Assembly (NCBI GenBank): GCA_017649855.1
Contig: JAGCGA010000011.1
Location: 37,810-101,809 of the forward strand
Source of the DNA: Bacteroidales bacterium
Lineage (GTDB): Bacteria > Bacteroidota > Bacteroidia > Bacteroidales > WCHB1-69
Length of the DNA: 64,000 nucleotides
Direction: 5' to 3'
Shown here: positions 35,079-44,207 of the stretch, piece by piece
Position numbering within the stretch: the stretch's first letter is position 1
How the letters are laid out: the number at the start of each line of letters is the position of its first letter
Notes under the pieces: model-generated
Database searches by the model: none
Told to the model about the DNA's origin: nothing
The model's input: the letters and a program-made list of their open reading frames with translations, nothing else
Position numbers and translations under genes: made by a program

Positions 35079-35831
35079 TTATTTTTTTTGTGCGATTATT
35101 CTGTTTTTAAAACGGGCATCCAATTGGGCGTACCGGTCGTAGCCGAGGTGCGTCAAGCCGTCCTGGTACACATGCTTCAGGTTGGAAAGCTTCTCGGCAG
35201 CATTGGTCTCATCTCCGAAGAGAATGACGTGGTGACCAACGGAGGAGACCAACTCCACCTGATGCTGATCGTTCAAGTAAAGCTGTCTGAATTGCGCCTT
35301 ATAGTAGTCGTCCTTGTTGATCTCTTGGGAGATGGTGAAGAGCGGAAGCAACTGTTTGTTTATTTTGGAGCCTTTTTTATAGCTTTGCTGTATGTTTCCG
35401 TTGGCAATGGGGAGGTAGTCCGTCATTTTCGGAGAGAAGGGGAGCAGGTATCCTTTGTTATCCACGAAATAATGCTCGCCTTTTGCGTTGAATACATGCA
35501 GAACAATCTCTTTCAAGGTATAGTCAATCAAGAGCTTGTTGTTGGAGAAGTGGACAAAGTTTACTTTTTCCACGTAAGGATTGTTCTCGAGGATTTCGGA
35601 GATGGGTTCCAGTTGAACTTCCTTCACTTTTTTGCCGAGGACTTCCACTCTGGCATCTGCCATCATCTGTTCCAGGTCGTGCGGGGTCACGAGAATACTT
35701 TCGTTCTGAGAGTGGGGGGTTATTTTAATGCTTTCGCATTTTTGGTTGGGGATTTTGACAATAGCCAGAATCATCAGCACGCATATTGCGCTGATTAACA
35801 CAAAGATAGAAACGAATCTGGCAATTTTCAT
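35079..35831 (-). CDS. ftsQ: Cell division protein FtsQ
   Basis: A 250-residue bitopic division protein. A short cytoplasmic start (MKIARF) is followed by a membrane helix (FVSIFVLISAICVLMILAIV). The periplasmic part has a POTRA-like region (about 35-110: ILVTPHDLEQMMADARVEVL, NPYVEKVNFVHFSNNKLLID) and the FtsQ beta domain (FVDNKGYLLPFSP). Bacteroidetes FtsQ proteins are weakly conserved, and position before ftsA supports the call. The ATG at 35831 is chosen because it starts the basic pre-helix and follows a promoter box; the frame from 35873 overlaps that box. murC, often just upstream, is absent. Confidence 0.85.
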   Translation of the reverse strand: MKIARFVSIFVLISAICVLMILAIVKIPNQKCESIKITPHSQNESILVTPHDLEQMMADARVEVLGKKVKEVQLEPISEILENNPYVEKVNFVHFSNNKLLIDYTLKEIVLHVFNAKGEHYFVDNKGYLLPFSPKMTDYLPIANGNIQQSYKKGSKINKQLLPLFTISQEINKDDYYKAQFRQLYLNDQHQVELVSSVGHHVILFGDETNAAEKLSNLKHVYQDGLTHLGYDRYAQLDARFKNRIIAQKK

Positions 35832-35862
35832 CGAATAAGTCCTCTTATGATATAATAAGCCA

Positions 35863-35870
35863 CAAAAGTA
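35863..35870 (-). promoter_or_regulatory. Promoter -7 box of the ftsQAZ unit
   Basis: TACTTTTG on the minus strand, 31 bases upstream of the ftsQ start at 35831. Confidence 0.6.
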
Positions 35871-36028
35871 CAACTAAAAACGGGTGCATTTTTGCTGGAA
35901 ACAAAATATTAATAAACAAAAAAATGTTGATAATGCTCTTGGGCACAGAGCTGTTTCCGATGGTTTGCCGCACATGTTTTTCGAGTGTTTCCAACCTCGA
36001 AATTGTTTTCTGGGAAATATAAAGAAAA

Positions 36029-36080
36029 CTGCTATGGGAGATGGTGGAGGCTTGTCCAAGCCCTTCATCGGCCATAGCAG
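36029..36080. other. Long imperfect hairpin in the gap between butyrate kinase and ftsQ
   Basis: CTGCTATGG (36029-36037) pairs with CCATAGCAG (36072-36080). Inside, GATG pairs with CATC, and GGCTT with AAGCC around a 4-base loop. The result is one elongated hairpin of about 52 bases with internal loops. No T tract follows on either strand and no open frame uses it, so it is not a standard terminator. It could be a small RNA, a processing site or a repeat unit. Confidence 0.5.
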
Positions 36081-36127
36081 TGAGTGTAATGATGAGTCGC
36101 TCTAAGAAGCGGTTGTAGGAATCTCAA

Positions 36128-37198
36128 TTATTTGTATTCTTGGACCTTCACTTCTCCGTTGAGAATCATATTGGCATTCAAGGCGAGGGCGGCCATTTCG
36201 TCTTCACCCGGGAATACGGCAACCGGAGCGATCCAGCTGACGTATTTCTTGATGCGTTCCACCACGGGTTTGCCGTAAGCGATGCCGCCGGTGAGGAGGA
36301 TGGCGTCCACTTTTCCTTGGAGGACGCAGGCGTTTTCTCCAATCTGTTTGCCTACTTGGTAAGCGAAGGCTTCTTCGAGCAGTTCCGCTTTCTCGTCGCC
36401 GGCGATGGCCGCTTTCTCGATGGAATAGGCGTCATTGGTGCCGAAATAGCCGACATAGCCGCCTTTTCCGACGAGCACGCGTTGCATATCTTCTTGGGTG
36501 TATTTTCCGCTGAAGCAAGCCTTGAGGAATTGGTTCATCGGGAGCGTTCCAGAACGTTCAGGGGAGAAGGGGCCTTCGCCATCCAGGGCTTGGTTCACGT
36601 CGATAACCCGTCCATGGCGATGCGCACCCACGCTGACGCCTCCACCCATGTGACAGACGATCAGGTTCAATTCTTCATAGGGTTTGCCAATTTGCTTGGC
36701 ATAGATGCGGGCGATGGCTTTATGATTGAGAGCGTGGAAAATGGATTTGCGCTCAAAGTCCGGATGACCGGTGATGCGGGCGACCGGTTCCATCTCATCC
36801 ACCACCACGGGGTCAGCGATATAGGCTGCATCCAGTCCGATCACGGAGGCAAGACTGTCGGCGATAAGACCGCCCAGGTTGCATGCATGTTGTCCACTGT
36901 AACCCTCCATCAAATGTTTCTTCATCAAATCGTTGATTTTATAAACACCGGAGGTGAGCGGTTTTACCAGACCTCCGCGCCCCATGATGATGTTGATGGA
37001 GTGCAGGTCGATATTGGCATTCTCAAGTTCGGAAATGATCACATCACGACGAAAAGCATACTGGTCTGCGATAGTGGCAAACTTGGATATCTCTTCAGTA
37101 GAGTGCTTGATATTCTTAATGTAAACCTGTTCAGTTCCTTCAAAAATAGCTATCTTTGTGGAGGTAGATCCGGGGTTGATGGCAAGAATTTTTTTCAT
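36128..37198 (-). CDS. buk: Butyrate kinase
   Basis: A 356-residue acetokinase-family enzyme that interconverts butyryl phosphate plus ADP with butyrate plus ATP, the last step of one fermentative butyrate route. The N-terminal LAINPGSTSTKIAIF is the phosphate loop. MGRGGLVKPLTSGVYKIN, the family motif around HMGGGVSVGAHRHGRVIDV, and the C-terminal ILTGGIAYGKPVVERIK are diagnostic of Buk rather than acetate kinase. The usual partner, phosphotransbutyrylase, is not adjacent. A small lipoprotein gene lies 15 bases upstream and probably shares its promoter. Confidence 0.92.
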   Translation of the reverse strand: MKKILAINPGSTSTKIAIFEGTEQVYIKNIKHSTEEISKFATIADQYAFRRDVIISELENANIDLHSINIIMGRGGLVKPLTSGVYKINDLMKKHLMEGYSGQHACNLGGLIADSLASVIGLDAAYIADPVVVDEMEPVARITGHPDFERKSIFHALNHKAIARIYAKQIGKPYEELNLIVCHMGGGVSVGAHRHGRVIDVNQALDGEGPFSPERSGTLPMNQFLKACFSGKYTQEDMQRVLVGKGGYVGYFGTNDAYSIEKAAIAGDEKAELLEEAFAYQVGKQIGENACVLQGKVDAILLTGGIAYGKPVVERIKKYVSWIAPVAVFPGEDEMAALALNANMILNGEVKVQEYK

Positions 37199-37213
37199 AA
37201 GATGGTATTTAGG

Positions 37214-37597
37214 TTAATTATTGATGATTGTACTTACGGAGTCGATTTCGCTATAGCTGATGCCGGCGTTGGTCTTGACATAGGCGCAGACGTAGTAGAC
37301 GGTGTCAACCATGGGCAAGTCGTATGTCCACTCAAACTGTTCGTCGTAGCAGGAGTTGTTGAGGGTCACCACGGTGGTATAGACATCGCTGGCGGAGAGC
37401 TTCTTGAAGAGGCTGAAGCAGAAACCTTGTTCGATAAAGTAGGTGCAGCCGCCATTGTCTGTAATGACGGCGGTGCCGGTTAGGGTTTTCCCGTTGGCGG
37501 AGCATGCTTTCAGCTCTACCGTTGCTGGTTTAAACTTCTGGCAGCCAGTCATACAGAACAAAGTGACCGCCAAGCAGAGGGCAATAATTTTCTTCAC
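37214..37597 (-). CDS. Small lipoprotein upstream of butyrate kinase
   Basis: A 127-residue lipoprotein. The GTG start at 37597 gives VKKIIALCLAVTLFCMTGC, a proper signal with Cys19; the frame continues upstream to 37822 without a plausible start and would overlap pdxA. The mature part resembles a single fibronectin-III-like domain, with VDTVYYVCAYVKTNAGISYS near the end. A promoter box lies 25 bases before the GTG. Role unknown. Confidence 0.7.
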   Translation of the reverse strand: MKKIIALCLAVTLFCMTGCQKFKPATVELKACSANGKTLTGTAVITDNGGCTYFIEQGFCFSLFKKLSASDVYTTVVTLNNSCYDEQFEWTYDLPMVDTVYYVCAYVKTNAGISYSEIDSVSTIINN

Positions 37598-37622
37598 CTT
37601 TTTAAATTTAGAATCAAGGTGG

Positions 37623-37630
37623 CAAAAATA
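37623..37630 (-). promoter_or_regulatory. Promoter -7 box of the lipoprotein/butyrate kinase unit
   Basis: TATTTTTG on the minus strand, 25 bases upstream of the GTG at 37597; it supports that start. Confidence 0.65.
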
Positions 37631-37709
37631 AAAAAAAATATAGATATAGTCAAGAAGCGGAAAAACAGTTCGGGCAGTTTTTTTTGGAAAGGGGACAAGT
37701 TCGCCTTGG

Positions 37710-38726
37710 TTACTGCATGTTGTTTTTGCGGTTTTTGAGGATGTCGACAGCCAGATAAATGGCGTTTCGCATGGCTTGTCCGTCAGCTTTGTTCTGTCCG
37801 GCAATGTCGTATGCGGTACCATGGGCAGGGGAGGTCCTGACGATAGGCAGTCCGGCCGTATAGTTCACGCCAGAGGAGGACAGCAATTTGAAAGGTATCA
37901 TGCCTTGGTCATAATACATAGCCAAGACGGCATCGAATTTACGATAGGTCCCTTGGGCGAAGAAACTGTCGGCAGGGAAGGGGCCGAAGGCATTGATATG
38001 CTCTTGGAAGGCCAGTTCGATGGAGGGTTGGATGACCTCCTGGTCCTCTTTTCCCAAGATGCCGTTGTCACCGGCGTGGGGGTTAAACGCCAAAACGGCA
38101 ATGGTAGGATTGTCGATGGCGAAATCTTGCTTGAGGGTCTGGTGCAGGACTTTCAGTTTCTGCATCAGCAGATCTTTGGTGATGGCAGCGGGGACTTCGC
38201 TCATGGGGAGATGGTTGGTAGCGAAGGCCACGCGAAGGTTTTCAGACACCATCATCATCAGTGCTTTATGCCCATTGCCGCCAAAGTAGTGCTCAAAGAA
38301 TTCGGTATGGCCTGGGAAGGTGAACTTGTCAGATTGGATGTTGTCCTTGTGGATAGGAGCGGTCACGATCGCGTCAATCCGATTGTTTTTGAGGTCTCGT
38401 CCGGCGGCATAGAGGGACCGTTCGGCCATCTGTCCTGCGATTTTGGTGCTGGTGCCCAGGTCGATTTTCACCTCATCATCGAAGATGTTGATCAGGTTGG
38501 GGCGTTTGTTGGACAGTTGTTCGGTATTCTTCACGAACTGGAAGGAGAAATCAGGGATATTCATGTACTTCTTGTGGTAGGAGGCGGCTTTTGCCAGTCC
38601 ATAGACCACAGGGGTACAGATGTCCATGATTTTATTGTCACAGAGGGATTTCAGGATCACTTCGTATCCGATACCGTTTACATCACCTTGGGTGATACCG
38701 ATGATATGGTGTTTATTTTCAGCCAT
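37710..38726 (-). CDS. pdxA: 4-hydroxythreonine-4-phosphate dehydrogenase
   Basis: A 338-residue enzyme of pyridoxal phosphate synthesis, NAD dependent and metal assisted. IGITQGDVNGIGYEVILKSL is the typical N-terminus. The metal- and substrate-binding segments are VTAPIHKDNIQ, FPGHTEFFEHYFG and FNPHAGDNG, with a last His in TSPAHGTAYDIAG. Length is normal. It begins 11 bases after the infB stop, so it is probably transcribed with nusA and infB. Confidence 0.93.
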   Translation of the reverse strand: MAENKHHIIGITQGDVNGIGYEVILKSLCDNKIMDICTPVVYGLAKAASYHKKYMNIPDFSFQFVKNTEQLSNKRPNLINIFDDEVKIDLGTSTKIAGQMAERSLYAAGRDLKNNRIDAIVTAPIHKDNIQSDKFTFPGHTEFFEHYFGGNGHKALMMMVSENLRVAFATNHLPMSEVPAAITKDLLMQKLKVLHQTLKQDFAIDNPTIAVLAFNPHAGDNGILGKEDQEVIQPSIELAFQEHINAFGPFPADSFFAQGTYRKFDAVLAMYYDQGMIPFKLLSSSGVNYTAGLPIVRTSPAHGTAYDIAGQNKADGQAMRNAIYLAVDILKNRKNNMQ

Positions 38727-38737
38727 GGCAGACAGGG

Positions 38738-41599
38738 TTATTTGTTAGCATTAAAGGCCACTTCATACTCTTCGAAACCTTCGATGATGTCGCCCACTTT
38801 AAGGTCGTTGCAGCCATCGATGTTCAGACCGCAATCCTGGCCGGAGGTCACCTCCTTGACATCGTCTTTGAAACGGCGGAGGGAGCCGAGTTTGCCAGTA
38901 TAGATGACGATACCGTCGCGGATCAGGCGGATCTTGGAAGAGCGTTGCAGTTTGCCATCGAGGACCAGACAGCCGGCGATATTGCCGACTTTGGAGATAT
39001 GGAACACCTCTTTGATTTCGAGGTTGGCGATGATTTTCTCCCGTATTTCCGGAGTGTGCATACCGGCGATAGCGTCCTTGATCTCGTTGATGGCGGTATA
39101 GATGATGGAGTAGGTACGGATGTCGATCTGTTCGGCTTCGGCCATCTTGCGGGCGCCTGCGGTGGGGCGTACTTGGAAGGCCACGATCAGGGCGTTGGAG
39201 GCGGTGGCGAGCATGACATCGGTTTCTGTCACGGCACCCACGGATTTGTGGATGACGTTGACCTGTACCTGTTCGGTGGAGAGTTTGAGAAGTTCTCCGG
39301 AGAGTGCTTCCACGGAGCCGTCCACGTCACCCTTCACGATAATGTTCAACTCTTTGAAGTCGCCGATAGCGATACGGCGGCCGATCTCATCGAGGGTGAT
39401 ATGTTTCTGGGTGCGGAGGCCCATCTCACGGGCGAGTCTGGCACGTTTGGTGGCGATGTTGCGGGCTTCTTGTTCGCTCTCGCACACTTTGAAGGCGTCA
39501 CCGGCTTGCGGAGCGCCGTTCAGGCCTAACATCAGGACAGGCGTGGCGGGTCCTGCGGCCTTGACGGCCTGGTTACGTTCGTTGAACATAGCCTTGACTC
39601 TGCCGTAGCAGCTGCCAGCCAGCACGGAGTCGCCGATGCGCAGGGTTCCGTTCTGAACCAGCACCTTGGCCACATAGCCGCGGCCTTTGTCCAGGGAGGA
39701 CTCGATGACGGCACCCACACCAGGGCGGTTCGGGTTGGCCTTGAGATCGAGGAGCTCGGCTTCGAGCAGCACCTTCTCCAGCAGTTCCTTGACATTTGTA
39801 CCATGTTTGGCGTCAATTTCTTGGCACTGGTAGTTGCCACCCCAGTCTTCCACGAGGATATTCATGTTGGCAAGTTCCGTGCGGATGCGCTCCGGATCTG
39901 CGTTGGGTTTGTCGATCTTGGTGATGGCGAACACCATGGGGACACCTGCCGCTTGGGCGTGGTTGATGGCCTCGATGGTCTGAGGCATCACGGCGTCATC
40001 AGCGGCCACCACGATAATACACAAGTCGGTGATCTTGGCACCGCGGGCACGCATGGCGGTGAAGGCTTCGTGACCGGGAGTATCCAGGAAGGTGATCTTG
40101 CGGCCGTCGGAAAGGCTGACCTCGTAAGCACCGATGTGCTGGGTGATACCGCCCGCCTCACCGGCAATGACGTTGGTCTTACGGATGTAGTCCAAGAGAG
40201 AGGTCTTACCGTGGTCAACGTGACCCATGACGGTGATGATCGGATGACGGGGTTGGAGATCCTCCTCCGTATCCTCAGCTTGCGTTTCGTTGTCATCGGC
40301 ATCTGCGCCAATGAACTCAACCTGGAATCCGAACTCCTCTGCCAGCAGCGAGATGGTCTCTGCGTCCAGACGCTGGTTGATGGACACAAACAATCCAATA
40401 CTCATGCAGGTGGAGATAATCTCGGTGACATCCTTGTTCATGAGCGTGGCCAGTTCGTTGGCGGTGATGAACTCGGTCACTTTCAGGATGTTTTGATTTG
40501 CTATCTCCTGCAGTTCCTGTTCCTCAATACGTTCGTGAATAAGCTGTCTCTTCTCTTTTCTGCGTTTGGCAGCCTTGGTCTTTCCAGTAGATTCGATCCG
40601 CATCTTGGTCTCTTTGATACGACGTTGGATATCTTCCGGAGAGATTTCCACCTTTTCGACTTCGGGCTTTCCTTTTTTGTCGTCTTTGCCGACGTTTTGT
40701 TTGATGGTGCCGTTGTTTTGCTTGATAATTCTCTTTCTCTTTTTCTTCTTCTTATCCTCGGCAGTGTGTTTCTCCTTTTTGGAGTTGTCTTTGGGCTTTT
40801 CAACAGGAAGTTCGATCTTGCCCATGATCTTGGGCCCTTGGATCTTCTCGATACGGGTTTCGATGAAATTGTCGGGTCTTTCGGGCTCGGTGGGTTGGGC
40901 TGGCTCCTCTTCGGTCGCCTGCTCGGTCGTGTCGGCGGGTTCTTCCATGACCTCTTCTACCGGTTCGGGATCCTGGGTCTTCTTGGATGCCTTGGAACTC
41001 TTCTTCTTGGGTTTCAAGTCCTCCAAGTCCATCTTGTCGATGATCTTGGGGCCTTCCAGCTTGGGCGACTCCATCTTGACATGCTCGGGCTCGTCTTTTT
41101 TGGCGGGTTCGACTTGTGGTTCGGCAGGGGTTTCCTGCGTCTTCTCAGGGGTGTCCTGGGTGGGAGTGGTCTCCTCCGTTGAGGCCTCCTTTTTCTTTTT
41201 AGGGGTTTCTAATTCAATCTTTCCGATGATTTTGGGACCTGCCAGGGAGGTCTCTTTTTCAATCTCCACGGGTTTTACATAGTTGACATTCTTGATGATC
41301 AAGGATCCCTCTTCGGACTCCTCGTTCTGTTCGGGCTTGTCAACTTTGGCTTTGGGCTCCTGCTTGGAGATGGCGCTATACGTGCCAATCTCAATCTTCT
41401 TGGCTTCCGCAAGCACCTCTTTCTCGCCGGCGAACTCTTGGAGTAGCGCGTTATACATCTCTGCAGTGAGTTTCGCGTTGTTGTTGTCGTCTATCTCAAA
41501 GTTCATCTTCTTGAGTGAGGCGACCAGTGTTTCGCGGGAGACATTGAATTCAGTGGCAGCTTTTCCTAATCGTGGTATTTTAACTTTTTCCTCTGGCAT
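38738..41599 (-). CDS. infB: Translation initiation factor IF-2
   Basis: A 953-residue IF-2, which brings initiator tRNA to the small subunit. The first 60 residues match the IF2_N domain ([20 protein letters not shown]). A charged, low-complexity linker of about 300 residues, rich in Lys, Glu, Pro and Thr, follows, with three or four repeats of a GPKIxGKIELE-type unit. The second IF2_N-like region precedes the GTPase domain at about residue 450: G1 GHVDHGKTS (about 458-466), G3 DTPGHEAF, G4 TKID. Domains II to IV complete the protein. It follows nusA at a distance of 56 bases. Confidence 0.96.
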   Translation of the reverse strand: MPEEKVKIPRLGKAATEFNVSRETLVASLKKMNFEIDDNNNAKLTAEMYNALLQEFAGEKEVLAEAKKIEIGTYSAISKQEPKAKVDKPEQNEESEEGSLIIKNVNYVKPVEIEKETSLAGPKIIGKIELETPKKKKEASTEETTPTQDTPEKTQETPAEPQVEPAKKDEPEHVKMESPKLEGPKIIDKMDLEDLKPKKKSSKASKKTQDPEPVEEVMEEPADTTEQATEEEPAQPTEPERPDNFIETRIEKIQGPKIMGKIELPVEKPKDNSKKEKHTAEDKKKKKRKRIIKQNNGTIKQNVGKDDKKGKPEVEKVEISPEDIQRRIKETKMRIESTGKTKAAKRRKEKRQLIHERIEEQELQEIANQNILKVTEFITANELATLMNKDVTEIISTCMSIGLFVSINQRLDAETISLLAEEFGFQVEFIGADADDNETQAEDTEEDLQPRHPIITVMGHVDHGKTSLLDYIRKTNVIAGEAGGITQHIGAYEVSLSDGRKITFLDTPGHEAFTAMRARGAKITDLCIIVVAADDAVMPQTIEAINHAQAAGVPMVFAITKIDKPNADPERIRTELANMNILVEDWGGNYQCQEIDAKHGTNVKELLEKVLLEAELLDLKANPNRPGVGAVIESSLDKGRGYVAKVLVQNGTLRIGDSVLAGSCYGRVKAMFNERNQAVKAAGPATPVLMLGLNGAPQAGDAFKVCESEQEARNIATKRARLAREMGLRTQKHITLDEIGRRIAIGDFKELNIIVKGDVDGSVEALSGELLKLSTEQVQVNVIHKSVGAVTETDVMLATASNALIVAFQVRPTAGARKMAEAEQIDIRTYSIIYTAINEIKDAIAGMHTPEIREKIIANLEIKEVFHISKVGNIAGCLVLDGKLQRSSKIRLIRDGIVIYTGKLGSLRRFKDDVKEVTSGQDCGLNIDGCNDLKVGDIIEGFEEYEVAFNANK

Positions 41600-41655
41600 A
41601 TTGTTTTTTTGTTCTTGGAAATAAATGAATTAAAAATCAGTCAGGGTATGTTTTT

Positions 41656-42903
41656 TTAGTCTTTGATGTCGAACTCTTCCTTGATGGCTTTGATCATGGC
41701 ATCGACGGTTTCCTCTTCCAGGTCGGTACGTTTGACCAGTTCGTTGCGGTTGAGGGCGAGGACACTCTTGGCCGTGTCGCAGCCGATGTTGATGAAGGCG
41801 TCGATGACCCATTGGTCGAATTCATCGGCGAATTCGGTCAGGTTGACATCCTCCTCTTTGCTTACGTCGTCTCTGTACACCTCAATCTCATAGCCAAGGA
41901 GTCTGCTGGCCAGGCGGATGTTGTTGCCGCCTTTGCCGATGGTCAGGGCCACCTGGTCGGGCTTCATATAGACATACACTTTCTTCTCTTCCTCGTCGAT
42001 TTCGATGGAGGAGATTTTTGAGGGGCTCAGGCAGCGGGCGATGAGCAGCTCCCGGTTGGGGGTATAGTTGATGATGTCGATACTTTCGTTGTGAAGTTCG
42101 CGCACGATGCTGTGGATACGGCTTCCCTTCATGCCCACGCAGGCGCCGACGGGATCGATGCGGTCGTCGGAGGAGGTGACGAGCACTTTCGCTCTTTCAC
42201 CCGGCACTCTGACCACGTTTTTGATGGTGATGAGGCCGTCTTGGATTTCGGGGATCTCATTTTCCATGAGACGCTCCAGGAAAACGGGCGAAGTACGCGA
42301 CAGGATGATGCGGGGGGTGGTGGACTGAATCTCCACGCGGGACACGACGGCCATGATGGTGTCACCCTTCTTGTATCTGTCGGAAGGAATCTGCTCAGAC
42401 TTGGGCAGGATCAGTTCCACATGTTCTTCGTCATAAACCAGAATCTCCTTGCGCCATATCTGGTTGACCTCTCCGGTGATGATTTCCCCGATGCGGCTTT
42501 CATACTTGTTGTAGATGACGTCTTTTTCATATTCCATGATCTTGGTGCTCAGATTCTGGCGGAGGGCCAGGATCTCACGTCTTTGGAAGTCTGAAAGCAG
42601 GATGTTCTCCACCACCTCTTCCCCGATCTCGAAGTCGGGCTCAATTTTGATGGCGTCGGTCAGGGCTATCTGGTTGGTTTCATCCTCCACTTGTCCGTCT
42701 TCTACAATCTCGCGTGTATGTTGGATTTCCAAATCTCCGCGGTCCACGTTGACAATCACGTCAAATTTGGCCTCGGGGCCGAATTTTTTTGCCAGAGCAC
42801 TGAGAAAAACATCTTTTAAGATGCTCATCAAGGTTTCACGATCGATACTTTTGGATTCCTTAAATTCAGCAAAGGTGTCGATAAGGTTTACGTGTTCTTC
42901 CAT
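41656..42903 (-). CDS. nusA: Transcription termination/antitermination protein NusA
   Basis: A 415-residue NusA. The N-terminal polymerase-binding domain covers about 1-125. The S1 domain is at about 130-200 (GEIITGEVNQIWRKEILVYD). Two KH domains follow at about 205-345 (DPVGACVGMKGSRIHSIVRE; KPDQVALTIGKGGNNIRLAS). The short C-terminus (FDQWVIDAFINIGCDTAKSV) has one helical repeat instead of the two in E. coli, as is usual in Bacteroidetes. It modulates pausing and termination. rimP, commonly just upstream, is missing; tRNA-Gln with its own terminator occupies that place. Confidence 0.95.
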   Translation of the reverse strand: MEEHVNLIDTFAEFKESKSIDRETLMSILKDVFLSALAKKFGPEAKFDVIVNVDRGDLEIQHTREIVEDGQVEDETNQIALTDAIKIEPDFEIGEEVVENILLSDFQRREILALRQNLSTKIMEYEKDVIYNKYESRIGEIITGEVNQIWRKEILVYDEEHVELILPKSEQIPSDRYKKGDTIMAVVSRVEIQSTTPRIILSRTSPVFLERLMENEIPEIQDGLITIKNVVRVPGERAKVLVTSSDDRIDPVGACVGMKGSRIHSIVRELHNESIDIINYTPNRELLIARCLSPSKISSIEIDEEEKKVYVYMKPDQVALTIGKGGNNIRLASRLLGYEIEVYRDDVSKEEDVNLTEFADEFDQWVIDAFINIGCDTAKSVLALNRNELVKRTDLEEETVDAMIKAIKEEFDIKD

Positions 42904-42956
42904 TGTTAAAATGCTTAGTTTTTTTTTATTTTTTATATACTTTTCTTGTTGATAAT

Positions 42957-42982
42957 AAAAAAACCCCCACCACTGGTGAGAG
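42957..42982 (-). terminator. Terminator of tRNA-Gln
   Basis: On the minus strand an 8-bp stem CTCTCACC/GGTGGGGG with two G-U pairs and a 3-base loop is followed by seven T residues, 10 bases after the tRNA end. Confidence 0.75.
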
Positions 42983-42991
42983 TTTCTTTAG

Positions 42992-43062
42992 TTGAGCTAG
43001 CAGGATTCGAACCTACACAGGCAGAACCAAAATCTGTAGTGCTACCGTTACACCATAGCTCA
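42992..43062 (-). tRNA. tRNA-Gln (TTG)
   Basis: A 71-base cloverleaf. The acceptor TGAGCTA pairs with TAGCTCA and the discriminator is A. The anticodon loop TTTTGGT in stem CAGA/TCTG gives anticodon TTG. The T arm has GGTTCGAATCC. No CCA is encoded. Confidence 0.94.
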
Positions 43063-43085
43063 ATTCCTTTCATCAAATGAGGCTG

Positions 43086-43093
43086 CAAAAATA
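43086..43093 (-). promoter_or_regulatory. Promoter -7 box of tRNA-Gln
   Basis: TATTTTTG on the minus strand, 23 bases before the tRNA. Its flanks are nearly identical to those of the tRNA-Phe promoter. Confidence 0.75.
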
Positions 43094-43164
43094 CACTTTT
43101 TTTAAATACGGACACCAGAAATAAAAATTTTTTTTGAAGGGGGTGTATATATTGGAAAAAAATG

Positions 43165-43172
43165 TATTTTTG
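43165..43172 (+). promoter_or_regulatory. Promoter -7 box of tRNA-Arg
   Basis: TATTTTTG, 17 bases upstream of the tRNA 5' end. Confidence 0.75.
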
Positions 43173-43189
43173 CACGCTCGTTTAAGCAA

Positions 43190-43263
43190 GGCCCCTTAGC
43201 TCAACTGAATAGAGTATTTGACTACGGATCAAAAGGTTGCAGGTTTGAATCCTGCAGGGGTCA
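43190..43263 (+). tRNA. tRNA-Arg (ACG)
   Basis: A 74-base cloverleaf. The acceptor GGCCCCT pairs with AGGGGTC and the discriminator is A. The anticodon loop CTACGGA in stem TTTGA/TCAAA gives ACG, the arginine tRNA whose A34 is normally converted to inosine. The T arm is AGGTTTGAATCCT. No CCA is encoded. Confidence 0.94.
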
Positions 43264-43267
43264 CTAG

Positions 43268-43304
43268 AAAAAAAGGATGTTTCGCATACGAAACATCCTT
43301 TTTT
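43268..43304. terminator. Bidirectional terminator after tRNA-Arg
   Basis: A strong hairpin: AAGGATGTTTCG pairs with CGAAACATCCTT around a 4-base loop, flanked by an A run on the left and a T run on the right. It ends the tRNA-Arg transcript and could also stop the DUF975 transcript from the other side. Confidence 0.85.
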
Positions 43305-43326
43305 AGTTGTCAAATCCTCCACCAAA

Positions 43327-44106
43327 TCATTCAGATGCTGTTTCCGGACCATTTTGGGTGTTTGGTTCTTTTTCTTCGCCGGCATGGGGATCGTTGTCGG
43401 TCAATATGGTTTCCTTTTCAGTGGCAACAGGTTCAATTTCAGGCTCTTCGTCCAGTTCGTAACGGATACTCTCGTAAAAATGATACTGGGACATATATAT
43501 ATATGGTATAAGGAAGAAGAGACCGAGACCCAATGTGGGGATGCAAAGCAGAAACCATCCGATAAAACTGAGATAGAGGGTGAATAGTTCTCCTTTGTGG
43601 CCTTGCATCAGCACACGGCTGCGTTCCAGTACCTCCTTGATGGTGAGTTCGGGATGGTCATGAGCGATGAAGGGCCACATGGAGTAGGCCAGGGCCATGA
43701 CGATGCCCGGGATGATAAGCATCATGAAGCCGAAGCTGACGATGATCTGCACCAGGATGGCCAGGCCGAGGATGAACCAGAAGCGCCGGTAGCCGGCAAA
43801 GAGGTGAGCCGGGTCGGCGAGATCGTCCTCGCGGGCGGATGCCAAATGTGCATAGTAGAAGCCGTATTGCACAGGGATGATTGAAAAAGAAATGACGGTG
43901 TAGAGGATGGCCAGGACTACGAGTGTGATGGTTTTGAGAGATAATCCGCCAGGCATCATGCTGCTTTGTAAGATCATTCTCGAGGGATAGGCAATCATAC
44001 CTATTATAGATGAGAACAGGAGCATGATGAAGGTCAGTCCGGCAAAGGACCACCATTTGTCCTTCAGGGAGGCGCGGGCCGCTTTCTTGATTTCTGAAAT
44101 TTTCAT
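43327..44106 (-). CDS. DUF975 family membrane protein
   Basis: A 259-residue protein that opens MKISEIKKAARASLKDKWW, the typical N-terminus of DUF975 proteins. About five hydrophobic segments follow (for example FAGLTFIMLLFSSIIGMIAY, ITLVVLAILYTVISFSII, LGLAILVQIIVSFGFMMLII), and it contains the YSMWPFIAHDHPELTIKEVL segment conserved in the family. The last 45 residues are acidic and probably cytoplasmic. The ATG at 44106 has a promoter box 20 bases upstream; the open frame further upstream to 44214 crosses that box. Function of the family is unknown. Confidence 0.82.
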   Translation of the reverse strand: MKISEIKKAARASLKDKWWSFAGLTFIMLLFSSIIGMIAYPSRMILQSSMMPGGLSLKTITLVVLAILYTVISFSIIPVQYGFYYAHLASAREDDLADPAHLFAGYRRFWFILGLAILVQIIVSFGFMMLIIPGIVMALAYSMWPFIAHDHPELTIKEVLERSRVLMQGHKGELFTLYLSFIGWFLLCIPTLGLGLFFLIPYIYMSQYHFYESIRYELDEEPEIEPVATEKETILTDNDPHAGEEKEPNTQNGPETASE

Positions 44107-44126
44107 TGGGGTGTGTTTTGGAACGG

Positions 44127-44134
44127 CAAAGATA
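44127..44134 (-). promoter_or_regulatory. Promoter -7 box of the DUF975 gene
   Basis: TATCTTTG on the minus strand, 20 bases upstream of the start at 44106. Confidence 0.65.
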
Positions 44135-44207
44135 CGTTTTTTTGGATTCATCAGCACAGATGTGCGGCAAAAATGCATTATGATGTAGCGTGATATAACG
44201 TTGTCGG

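Noticed and set aside
35884..36105. 73-codon plus-strand frame between buk and ftsQ
   Set aside because: No promoter, no domain, and it runs through the hairpin.
36140..37483. Plus-strand open frame of 447 codons opposite butyrate kinase and the lipoprotein
   Set aside because: Spans two real minus-strand genes and the gap between them; no recognisable domain.
39803..41182. Long plus-strand open frame of 459 codons opposite infB
   Set aside because: It mirrors the infB codons; its composition (Gly, Leu, Phe, Asp stretches) is the antisense image of the IF-2 linker, and it has no domain.
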